Of a stretch of DNA of 64,000 nt, positions 25,701 through 31,982 are shown piece after piece; position 1 is the stretch's first letter, and each line of letters opens with the position of its first letter. The DNA is from a virus. Below the pieces are notes generated by a model. The model made no database searches, was not told the DNA's origin, and saw only the letters and a list, made by a program, of their open reading frames with translations. The position numbers were made by a program, and so were the translations under genes. The stretch lies in IMG/VR virus record IMGVR_UViG_3300046011_005443, positions 39,121-103,120 of that record, one strand, 5' to 3'.

Positions 25701-26340
25701 GGCTACATACTATCCAAATGGATTTACCACTGACCTAAGTGGTTCTAATGCAGTGGTTCCAGCAAGTCACATGATGCTGAAGACTATCGCACTCAGCGAT
25801 AATGTCAGCTTCCCATGGTTTGCACCAGCAGGAACACGTCGTGGCGGTATTACAAATGCCACAGCAGTGGGTTATATTGATGCTGCCACAGGTGAGTTCC
25901 AAACTGTAGCACTCAACGAAGGCCAACGTGATACACTATATGAATTAAAGGTCAATCCAATTCCATTCTTCAACGGAGTAGGACTTGTGGCTTACGGTCA
26001 AAAGACTCGTGCAAGAAATGCATCAGCACTAGATCGTATCAACGTAGCACGATTGGTAGTATATCTACGTAGCCAGTTGAACAAGTTGGCTCGTCCATAT
26101 TTGTTCGAACCCAACGACAAGATTACCAGAGATGAAATCAAACAAGCGGCAGAAAGCCTATTGTTGGAATTGGTAGGCTTGAGAGCAATCTACGACTTTG
26201 CGGTTGTGTGTGATGAAAGCAATAATACTCCGTCTCGTATCGATCGCAACGAACTTTATGTTGATATCGCCATAGAGCCAGTGAAAGCCATTGAGTTCAT
26301 TTACATTCCATTGCGTATCAAGAACACAGGAGAAATTTAA
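22786..26340 (+). CDS. 18: Tail sheath protein gp18, greatly enlarged
   Basis: 1,184 residues, against 659 in T4. 'MALTSPGVQVTVIDESFY' and the C-terminal 'RNELYVDIAIEPVKAIEFIY' are hallmarks of T4-type sheath proteins; the C-terminal third includes 'FNIIACPGYPET' and 'FPWFAPAGTRRGG', also conserved in sheath cores. The sheath contracts to drive the tube through the envelope. The central region (about residues 120-850) is an insertion with several Gly-x-x-W...W beta modules such as 'GDLWISTAD' and 'GSVWIKTTEP', probably displayed outside. A strong AGGAGAA site precedes ATG. It is followed by gp19 after two bases. Confidence 0.9.
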   Translation: MALTSPGVQVTVIDESFYTPAEPGTVPLIVVATAQDKTNGAGTNTASATTKANAGKAFKITSQRDLTDLFGIPFFEQTASSTPIHGSERNEYGLLAAYSLLGVSNAAFIVRADVDLDQLAAEVDAPGANPVNGKWWMDTQATTWGIQEWNSAAASTAGGQKFTNKVPLVLTDADSPSKIENNAPKTSVGQIGDYAVVFQTVGEAAAYTTANDLARIYYKSPGNGGVSAGGTPVDAGEWVLIGSNAWKASWPVAVSNTYSGTLSGTLFVNAQQITAGTLTQIANNINSPGIVGVTAKMLGNKLYIYSDGRSLGENTNVEVGDSALSADGQIKLENGTASWSTIGIDTGLYLSPKLQQSPHTDVPTYKRSDNPTSLQGYATGSVWIKTTEPNNGARWRAKQWSSATLSWVASEAPIYASTNAALYYLDRSGGGANISADTVFVQSNAQEHSGFDATPDTAEFRMWYRHIGIGQGTSITSNIIKSGTFTAASTRTFTLAESIVGQLALDAAKTITLSTAAGNAPTGDNSDADKFAAAINAAGFTNIEASVVQITLTQSRLVITHNDGGDFRLTDSTGNPLSTLFTPYNIKTRAGTENFYNISLGSGAAGAEDLAAGAAQDYLASGYQPLAAQDPRFSASPDAPLNEAADQQLWYNPNFADVDIMVHNGNTWVGYRHSTAPYFNQTDDTALTKRTGYLPIVAASNPYVSGVTVTGDLWISTADLENFPTIYRYNSNLTDIGDVTLRWELVDKTDQTTEEGVLFADARQGTSGGTATTAPSDDIADLITNNFLDPDAPDPALYPKGMLLWNLRRSGGNVKQYRNNYIDTATDNPRTSQSGGTNNGDPFVSGSGQTMESYYPDRWVTASGNNEDGSGSFGRKAQRKVVTQALKSVIDTSQEIRDEERRNFNIIACPGYPETMSNLVNLNIDRGITAFVIGDTPLRLPADATSLNNWGTNAELVTDNGDDGIVTYDEYLATYYPNGFTTDLSGSNAVVPASHMMLKTIALSDNVSFPWFAPAGTRRGGITNATAVGYIDAATGEFQTVALNEGQRDTLYELKVNPIPFFNGVGLVAYGQKTRARNASALDRINVARLVVYLRSQLNKLARPYLFEPNDKITRDEIKQAAESLLLELVGLRAIYDFAVVCDESNNTPSRIDRNELYVDIAIEPVKAIEFIYIPLRIKNTGEI

Positions 26341-26342
26341 AA

Positions 26343-26993
26343 ATGGCAATTACATCGCTTAATAACATTGGTATTCCAACTACCAACGCAGCTGGCAGCA
26401 CTCAAGTGCTGTTGATGCCAAAATTAAAATATCGCTTCAGAGTTACACTGTTGGGATTTGGAGTTACCGCAGCCACTGAACTTACCAAACAGGTGCAAGA
26501 TGTTACTAGACCCAAAGTGGCGTTTGAAGAAATGACGCTGGATGTCTATAACTCCAAAGTTAAATTGGCTGGCAGACACACATTAGAACCAATTACATTA
26601 ACATTGCGTGATGATGCTAGTGGTCAAGTTCAGAAAATGGTAGGACAGCAGATCCAGAAACAGTTTGACTTCATGGAACAGGCTTCAGCACGTTCAGGTA
26701 TTGACTACAAATTTACCACACGCATAGAAGTTCTTGACGGGGGCAACGGATTGTTAGTGCCGAGCACTTTAGAAACATTTGAACTATATGGATGTTTCAT
26801 TCAAAATGCAGACTACGGTGATGCAAACTACAGCACCAATGAGCATATGACTGTAGCATTGTCGATTGTTTACGATAATCTATCACAGTTTGCAGCTGGT
26901 GCGGCAGCAGTAAGCCCAATAGGTGGTATTGGCGCAGCAGTAGGAAGAACTATTGGTGCAGCTACTACAGGCGCTTCTACAGCACAAGGTTAA
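26343..26993 (+). CDS. 19: Tail tube protein gp19
   Basis: 216 residues. 'MPKLKYRFRVTLLGFG', 'TRPKVAFEEMTLDVYNSKVK', 'LEPITLTLRDDA' and 'FELYGCFIQNADYGD' are the characteristic segments of T4-type tube protein, whose hexameric rings form the DNA conduit. T4 gp19 is 163 residues; the extra length is a Gly/Ala-rich C-terminus after residue 180. It is co-transcribed with the sheath gene and followed by a strong terminator. Confidence 0.9.
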   Translation: MAITSLNNIGIPTTNAAGSTQVLLMPKLKYRFRVTLLGFGVTAATELTKQVQDVTRPKVAFEEMTLDVYNSKVKLAGRHTLEPITLTLRDDASGQVQKMVGQQIQKQFDFMEQASARSGIDYKFTTRIEVLDGGNGLLVPSTLETFELYGCFIQNADYGDANYSTNEHMTVALSIVYDNLSQFAAGAAAVSPIGGIGAAVGRTIGAATTGASTAQG

Positions 26994-27008
26994 TAGTAAT
27001 ATTAGCTC

Positions 27009-27039
27009 AAAAAGCCCGACTAAAAATCGGGCTTTTTTT
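27009..27039 (+). terminator. Intrinsic terminator after gp19
   Basis: Inverted repeat AAAAAGCCCGA / TCGGGCTTTTT with a seven-base loop (27020-27026) and a run of seven T. It ends the gp18-gp19 unit and would also work on the opposite strand. Confidence 0.9.
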
Positions 27040-27043
27040 GTGG

Positions 27044-27051
27044 CATAAATA
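27044..27051 (+). promoter_or_regulatory. Late promoter element, leaderless geometry
   Basis: CATAAATA, then TTTGT, then ATG at 27057. The element sits directly after the terminator. Confidence 0.7.
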
Positions 27052-27056
27052 TTTGT

Positions 27057-28145
27057 ATGGCAAATAAATTCACAAGATATCTATCAGAATTCGGTTCCGG
27101 CTTGATTGAGGGTGTGACCAAACCCAAAGGTCAAATGAGTAATTATCGCCACGCTACTAGATTGTTTATTGACAACAATCTACGATTAAGCCCAAAAACC
27201 AAATTCCTGTTTTATGTATATTTCGAAATGGATAATTCAGTGCGAGGCATGTCACCATTCAGTGCCAAACACAAGAACGAAGCAGGGTTATTGGTCAAGA
27301 GTGCCGATCTTCCGAAATTTAATTTTGATTCTGTAATAAAGAATCAATACAATCGAAAAAAGATCGTATATAAACAGATAAATTATGATCCAGTAAACAT
27401 CAACATGCACGATGACAGCAACAATGTTATAAGTGCCATGTGGGCTTTGTATTATGGCTACTACATCGGCGATAGGCATAATCCCAACGCTGCCTACGAA
27501 TCCAATCATTATAGAGCCACTGGTACTAACAAAGACAATTTTCGATATGGCCTAGACAATGACAAGAGTGTGGATTTTTTTAAATCTGTAACTATCTATA
27601 CCATGAGTCGTAGACGATTTGTCGGTTACACATTAGTAAACCCCCGAATCAAATCATGGAGCCATGGCGGTATGGATTACTCTGCCAGCGAATTCAACGA
27701 AAGCACCATGACCTTGGAATACGAAGCGGTGCGATACAGCACAGGCAATGTGTCTGTGGGAACACCTAAAGGATTTGCAACCTTGCATTATGACACTGTG
27801 CCAAGTCCACTGAGTGTGGCAGGTGGAGGTGTTGCCACACTAACGGGCGAGGGTGGTGTGCTAGATGGGCTTGAACAGATTTTTGGTGATGTTGGAACAG
27901 GCGCTGCCTTTAACACGCCCGGAGGTTTTATAGGCACCTTGGCCAAAACTTTTAACACCTACAAAAATTTCAATAATCTCAGCAAAGAGCAATTGGCTAG
28001 CGAAGCCATTAACATACTAAGTAACCCAGGAAATATTTCAACAGCAATTGATAAGGTCAGCGGAGTTGTCGGAACTGTGTTTCCTAAAAGTGCTACAACA
28101 GAAGCTACTACTAATGCTAGACAACGCAATATCACAGGTAATTAA
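27057..28145 (+). CDS. Tail-tube-like baseplate or tail protein
   Basis: 362 residues. 'FLFYVYFEMD', 'SADLPKFNFDSVIKNQYNRK', 'YDPVNINMHDD', 'ALYYGYY' and 'SWSHGGMDYSASEFNESTM' follow the order of the tube fold shared by gp19, gp48 and gp54. A Gly-rich C-terminal tail extends from about residue 250. It may be the baseplate tube initiator or a tube-capping protein (T4 gp54 is 320 residues, gp48 364). No single identity can be fixed by eye. The 5-base spacing from late element to ATG predicts a leaderless transcript. Confidence 0.6.
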   Translation: MANKFTRYLSEFGSGLIEGVTKPKGQMSNYRHATRLFIDNNLRLSPKTKFLFYVYFEMDNSVRGMSPFSAKHKNEAGLLVKSADLPKFNFDSVIKNQYNRKKIVYKQINYDPVNINMHDDSNNVISAMWALYYGYYIGDRHNPNAAYESNHYRATGTNKDNFRYGLDNDKSVDFFKSVTIYTMSRRRFVGYTLVNPRIKSWSHGGMDYSASEFNESTMTLEYEAVRYSTGNVSVGTPKGFATLHYDTVPSPLSVAGGGVATLTGEGGVLDGLEQIFGDVGTGAAFNTPGGFIGTLAKTFNTYKNFNNLSKEQLASEAINILSNPGNISTAIDKVSGVVGTVFPKSATTEATTNARQRNITGN

Positions 28146-28147
28146 CC

Positions 28148-28513
28148 ATGGCTACAAACTTACCATCACAGACCATTGAAGACAGCGCCGCTGCTACCAA
28201 ATTGTATTTTGAAAACTATGGCGAATCTGCTCTAGAGTTTCCCTCCAACGATGTCTCTGCCGCAGTGAGCTTTTTTCAACAGGCTGGATTTGATCTTGAT
28301 GCTGCCTCAACTTCTGCAGCAGTGGTACTAAGACAGGCCAAGCTCGACAATACACCTATTTTTCAAATCTTAGATACACTAAAGAATTTTCCAGGAGTTT
28401 CATTGAGCCAGATAGTTGCAGAAATACTTAACAACAATCGCGTGCCTACATCTATATTGGGATATAGAACTCAAAACGTCGATAACAATAAGACTAGAAA
28501 TATCGCTGCCTAA
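28148..28513 (+). CDS. Small helical protein between tube-like gene and gp4
   Basis: 121 residues, two bases after the upstream stop. Residues 25-95 look like amphipathic helices (VSAAVSFFQQAGFDLDAA, ILDTLKNFPGVSL). The last residues are basic. The stop overlaps the start of gp4 (TAATG). Similar small genes accompany gp4 in marine T4-like phages, but I cannot name this one. A virion or assembly role is inferred from context. Confidence 0.6.
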   Translation: MATNLPSQTIEDSAAATKLYFENYGESALEFPSNDVSAAVSFFQQAGFDLDAASTSAAVVLRQAKLDNTPIFQILDTLKNFPGVSLSQIVAEILNNNRVPTSILGYRTQNVDNNKTRNIAA

Positions 28514-28953
28514 TGTCTAAATTTGCACAGGGACGATTTGAAATGAAAAATCCCGACAAGTATGTCGGCAAGAAAATACCATTGGCTCGTAGTTCATGGG
28601 AATTTGTGTTCATGCGCATGTTGGATGAGCATCAAGGTGTAGAAAATTGGGCCAGCGAAAGCATACAGATACCGTATAGAGATCCCTTGACGGGCAAATA
28701 CACAATATATGTGCCTGATTTCTTTGTGGTCTACAAGGACAAAACTGGTAAGAAACATGCAGAAGTTGTTGAAGTAAAACCGCAGAGTCAAACACTAAGA
28801 GAGTCGGTGGGCAAAAGCCGATACAACCAAGAGCAATATATTAAAAACATGGCCAAATGGGAAGCTGCCACAGCTTGGTGCAAACAGCAGGGCCTTAGAT
28901 TCAGGGTGGTCAATGAAGGTGATATTTTCCATCAAGGATCAAAAAGAAAATGA
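28513..28953 (+). CDS. 4: Head completion protein gp4 (TnsA-nuclease-like)
   Basis: 146 residues. 'FEMKNPDKYVGKKIPLARSS' then WEFVFMRMLDEH, 'ESIQIPYRDPLTGKYTIYVP'-DFF and 'AEVVEVKPQSQT' match T4 gp4 (also called gp50/65). The PD...E-x-K pattern (PDFF, EVKP) is that of a TnsA-like PD-(D/E)xK nuclease fold. gp4 completes DNA-filled heads before tails attach. The stop overlaps the next start as ATGATG. Confidence 0.85.
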   Translation: MSKFAQGRFEMKNPDKYVGKKIPLARSSWEFVFMRMLDEHQGVENWASESIQIPYRDPLTGKYTIYVPDFFVVYKDKTGKKHAEVVEVKPQSQTLRESVGKSRYNQEQYIKNMAKWEAATAWCKQQGLRFRVVNEGDIFHQGSKRK

Positions 28954-29528
28954 TGCATTATTCACAGGTTGGTCAAGATATCTTTGCGCTTCAAATTTGC
29001 AATCACAAATCATATGTAGAAATTGGTGCAGCAGATCCTATAAAACTGAGTAATACGTTTTTGTTAGAAAAACAGGGCTGGTCGGGTATTAGTTTAGAAC
29101 TTAATGCAGATTTTAAAGCAGACTGGTCTAACATCAGGGGTAATTCTTGCTATTATACAGACGCAGTTAATTACAAGTATAATTTAAAAGATCGAATAGG
29201 ATATTTGAGTTGTGACATTAATCCTCCAGAATTAACATTGCAGGCACTTAAAAATGTAATCAATCAGGGTATTGTTTTTGACTGTATAACTTTTGAACAT
29301 GACGATTATTGGCGAGAAGAAAAAGGATTTTTGGAAACATGTAATTCTGCAAAAGAATATCTAGATAGCAAAGGATACAAAGTTGCAGTAAATAATGTGT
29401 TTGCTATTAGAAGAAGAAAATCTTGGACAGGTGAATGTCATTTTGAAACCTGGTATGTGAATAAAGATATAGAATTTAAAACTGTAGAATATAGAGACTG
29501 GGTTAAAACACAGATAAGTATGATATGA
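28950..29528 (+). CDS. FkbM-like methyltransferase
   Basis: 192 residues. 'YSQVGQDIFAL' then 'YVEIGAADPIKLSNTFLLEK' is the SAM-binding start of FkbM-family enzymes (S-Q-x-x-Q-D, E-I-G), and 'GWSGISLELNADF' follows the usual G-W-x-G-x-x-x-E pattern. 'FDCITFEHDDYW' occupies the place of the family's D-x-x-x-I-D/E-x-E-G strand, here with H-D-D. FkbM enzymes methylate hydroxyls of sugars or polyketides. It is inserted between head-completion and terminase genes with four-base overlaps on both sides, an unusual place for it. Confidence 0.75.
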   Translation: MMHYSQVGQDIFALQICNHKSYVEIGAADPIKLSNTFLLEKQGWSGISLELNADFKADWSNIRGNSCYYTDAVNYKYNLKDRIGYLSCDINPPELTLQALKNVINQGIVFDCITFEHDDYWREEKGFLETCNSAKEYLDSKGYKVAVNNVFAIRRRKSWTGECHFETWYVNKDIEFKTVEYRDWVKTQISMI

Positions 29529-29995
29529 CGAAAAAATTAGAAGAACTATTTGATTTAGAATCTCAAGCCGAGCCTACAGCACCACCACCGCCTGTGCATG
29601 AAGAAATTAACAGTCTCGATGATCAGTATCAAGCAGTGCAAAAGATCGTGCAAACACTGCCACATATACAAGAACTAGAAAATCTTGATGAGCAAGAACT
29701 AGACAATCTTGCCAAAAAAGCAGAACAAGCCTACGACGATCTCATGGACCTTGGTATGAACGTGGAAGTGAGATATTCGGGTAGGATATTTGAAGTAGCT
29801 AGCTCAATGATGGGCAATGCTATCACTGCCAAAAGCAACAAGATAGAAAAGAAACTCAAAGCTGTAGATCTACAGCTGAAAAAACTAAAAATAGACAACG
29901 ATGCTGGGGTAGATCCCAACAACGTGATAAATGGACAGGGCTATGTGATCACCGATCGCAACGAACTGCTGAAAAAATTAAGCGGAAAAGCATAA
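29525..29995 (+). CDS. 16: Terminase small subunit gp16
   Basis: 156 residues. An acidic, Pro-rich N-terminus is followed by helices including 'FEVASSMMGNAITAKSNKIE', comparable to T4 gp16 MEVFATLMGQMTTTNREI, and a C-terminal 'NGQGYVITDRNELLKKL' comparable to the ATVFMGSPTELMDE segment. gp16 rings recognise DNA and stimulate gp17. Overlaps the upstream methyltransferase by four bases. It is separated from gp17 by three other genes, whereas in T4 they are adjacent. Confidence 0.75.
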   Translation: MTKKLEELFDLESQAEPTAPPPPVHEEINSLDDQYQAVQKIVQTLPHIQELENLDEQELDNLAKKAEQAYDDLMDLGMNVEVRYSGRIFEVASSMMGNAITAKSNKIEKKLKAVDLQLKKLKIDNDAGVDPNNVINGQGYVITDRNELLKKLSGKA

Positions 29996-29998
29996 ATA
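29991..29998 (+). promoter_or_regulatory. Late promoter element, leaderless geometry
   Basis: CATAAATA overlapping the gp16 stop codon (gCATAAataa context), then CTCAT and ATG at 30004. Confidence 0.7.
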
Positions 29999-30003
29999 CT
30001 CAT

Positions 30004-30600
30004 ATGAAAACTTTTAAAGAATATCTCGTCGAAAACAAAAAAATTTACAGCTTTAAGATCAAAGTTGCGGGCGATGTTCCTGAAAAATTCCAAGAAGCAC
30101 TAAAGTCACGCCTGGACAGCTGCAAGGTTATGACCTTTGAAAAGCTGTCAACAACACCTATACAAAAATTGCCCTTAGATTTTCCAGGCAAAGAAAACAT
30201 GCAGGTTACTATATATGAAGTGATCTGCGAATATCCTACAACACCGCCTGAAATTGCTACTCATGTCAAAGCCATGGGCATTGATGAAGATTGTTTCCGT
30301 GTTAGAAACAGTGGCGAGCCTACAGAAGCAGATCAGGTATTACTGGACGATGAACCCAGCGGTGAAGCCATGTTGGATGAACAAGATTTAGACAAAGGCA
30401 CAGGAAAAATCAAACACAAAGATTATTTTGGTGATGATTTTAACAAAGGGTTTCTTAAAGATTTAAGCAAAACAGCCAAGCAGAGAACCAAAGATGGATT
30501 TGCTGCTGAATATAAAATACCCAAGCAAAAAACAGACAAAGCTGGATCTATGAGTCCAATGTCAACTGCTGGCAAACAAGATCCACGCAAAGGAAATTAA
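30004..30600 (+). CDS. Probable internal head protein with capsid-targeting-like N-terminus
   Basis: 198 residues. The first ten residues, MKTFKEYLVE, closely resemble the T4 capsid-targeting sequence MKTYQEFIAE of internal proteins and Alt. The Y-L-V-E|N junction fits the gp21 protease rule (I/L)-x-E. T4 targeting sequences carry proteins into the prohead scaffold and are then removed. After this comes a mixed alpha-beta domain (about 14-110, 'YSFKIKVAGDVPEKFQEAL') and a hydrophilic, Lys-rich tail that could bind DNA. An internal or injected protein is therefore likely; its action in the cell is unknown. Confidence 0.6.
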   Translation: MKTFKEYLVENKKIYSFKIKVAGDVPEKFQEALKSRLDSCKVMTFEKLSTTPIQKLPLDFPGKENMQVTIYEVICEYPTTPPEIATHVKAMGIDEDCFRVRNSGEPTEADQVLLDDEPSGEAMLDEQDLDKGTGKIKHKDYFGDDFNKGFLKDLSKTAKQRTKDGFAAEYKIPKQKTDKAGSMSPMSTAGKQDPRKGN

Positions 30601-30602
30601 CT

Positions 30603-31280
30603 ATGAACTTTCAAGAACTAATGGCAAAGATGCAGGAATTAGACAGGCCCGCCACAGAAGCCTGTGGTGACTCACCTATGCCAATGAGCATGCCATCGAT
30701 GCCAGAGAAACCAGACACACCGCCACCAAGCATGAGTTTAAATCTCAATGCACAAGGCATGGACAACATCGAAGAACTAATGAAGCTGATGACCAAAGTT
30801 AATCCAGACATGATTAATCAGCCAGCACCGATGAATTCTATCAGCATCGAACCTATGGACAAGCCTATGGGCGGACTACCTCCATTGAAAATGCTGCCAG
30901 ACATGGACAGCGATTATGATAACAGCGGAGATCTTGATGCACACGAAAAAGATCACGCAGATGAAAAACCCTTGATCAAAACTCTAGATCAAGACGACGA
31001 CGGTGACCATGACATGGATGATCATGACATGGAAAAGAAAAAAGACAAAGAAGAAGCATTTGGTAATTCACTAAACGGATCAGAGACAGAATATGCAGGT
31101 ATTGACGCTGCTATCCCGGACGGGAATGATCTAAACAAGCCTAAGAAAAGCTTCAGTGGCAAACCATATCGCGGTGACAACCCTATGGCAGCTGGCGCTT
31201 ACGAAAGCAAAGAACAACTACGTGCTAGTATACGAGAAGAACTGCTTCAAAGATTGTCAGAAGCTAAAGGAGCAAAATAA
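30603..31280 (+). CDS. Acidic head-associated protein with EF-hand-like loop
   Basis: 225 residues, two bases after the upstream stop. Residues 1-90 are rich in Met and Pro. Near residue 103 stands D-Y-D-N-S-G-D-L-D-A-H-E, which satisfies every position of a 12-residue EF-hand calcium loop. A second, weaker loop D-Q-D-D-D-G-D-H follows about 25 residues later. The C-terminus (LRASIREELLQRLSEAKGAK) is a basic amphipathic helix. Such acidic proteins in this position could be scaffold or core components; calcium binding is inferred. The stop overlaps the next start (TAATG). Confidence 0.55.
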   Translation: MNFQELMAKMQELDRPATEACGDSPMPMSMPSMPEKPDTPPPSMSLNLNAQGMDNIEELMKLMTKVNPDMINQPAPMNSISIEPMDKPMGGLPPLKMLPDMDSDYDNSGDLDAHEKDHADEKPLIKTLDQDDDGDHDMDDHDMEKKKDKEEAFGNSLNGSETEYAGIDAAIPDGNDLNKPKKSFSGKPYRGDNPMAAGAYESKEQLRASIREELLQRLSEAKGAK

Positions 31281-31924
31281 TGTCAGGATTTAAAATTTCA
31301 ACTGAGTCGCTAAGACCAGAATTTTATCAAGTGGTAATCACATTGTCTGGTGGTGCAGGAACATATCCTACAGCAGATGGCAACGATAACGGAGCGGTAT
31401 GCCCACAAGATCACAGTGCATTTACAACCAAACCAACTACATTAGCCATTGGTCGTCGTGTAGCCAGAGCTCATCAACGTTTCTTAGCCATTATCGAAAA
31501 TCTACAAAAATATGCTGATGCACAGATTCAAGACGTGCAGTTTACCAGTGCTGGTGCAACGGTGGCAGACAACCAGGCAACAGCAGTGACTTTTACAGTG
31601 AGATATGATCGTGCAGGTGCAGCAGGTGCAGGCACAGCAGACGGCGTATTGGGCGGCACAAGAGCAGAAATTGGAACACCATTCCAATTTACAGCTACCA
31701 CAGACGGTACAATTACAGTTGATACAACAGCCAAAGCTCTACGCTATCAAATTGGTCAGGCCATTGGCAGAACCAATCACGTTAAAAGCATGAGAGTGTT
31801 TGATGGCAGTCAAGGTGCTGAAATACAAGAATCTTTGACTGTTACGTTGCCCGACTCACTTGCGGACATTTACAAAGACGTGGCCGTAACCCTTGTTGAT
31901 GCAGCAGAAACCATAGACAGTTAA
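31280..31924 (+). CDS. Putative virion structural protein
   Basis: 214 residues, AAGGAG upstream. Predicted all-beta with an N-terminal helix (GRRVARAHQRFLAIIENLQK). It ends 19 bases before a strong terminator. Composition (Thr, Ala, Val-rich; no Cys catalytic pair) is that of a capsid or tail component. I do not recognise the family. Confidence 0.5.
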   Translation: MSGFKISTESLRPEFYQVVITLSGGAGTYPTADGNDNGAVCPQDHSAFTTKPTTLAIGRRVARAHQRFLAIIENLQKYADAQIQDVQFTSAGATVADNQATAVTFTVRYDRAGAAGAGTADGVLGGTRAEIGTPFQFTATTDGTITVDTTAKALRYQIGQAIGRTNHVKSMRVFDGSQGAEIQESLTVTLPDSLADIYKDVAVTLVDAAETIDS

Positions 31925-31940
31925 TATAAACTAATAAATC

Positions 31941-31968
31941 AAATAGGCTCTTCGGAGCCTATTTTTTT
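31941..31968 (+). terminator. Intrinsic terminator with TTCG tetraloop
   Basis: Ten-base perfect stem AAATAGGCTC / GAGCCTATTT closed by TTCG and followed by T-rich sequence. Confidence 0.95.
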
Positions 31969-31969
31969 C

Positions 31970-31977
31970 ATTAAATA
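31970..31977 (+). promoter_or_regulatory. Late promoter element, leaderless geometry
   Basis: ATTAAATA directly after the terminator's T tract, then AACAT and the ATG of the terminase gene. Confidence 0.65.
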
Positions 31978-31982
31978 AACAT

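Noticed and set aside
27014-27032. Possible attachment site or operator at the GCCCGA inverted repeat
   Set aside because: The stem followed by seven T residues after a gene end is fully explained as an intrinsic terminator.
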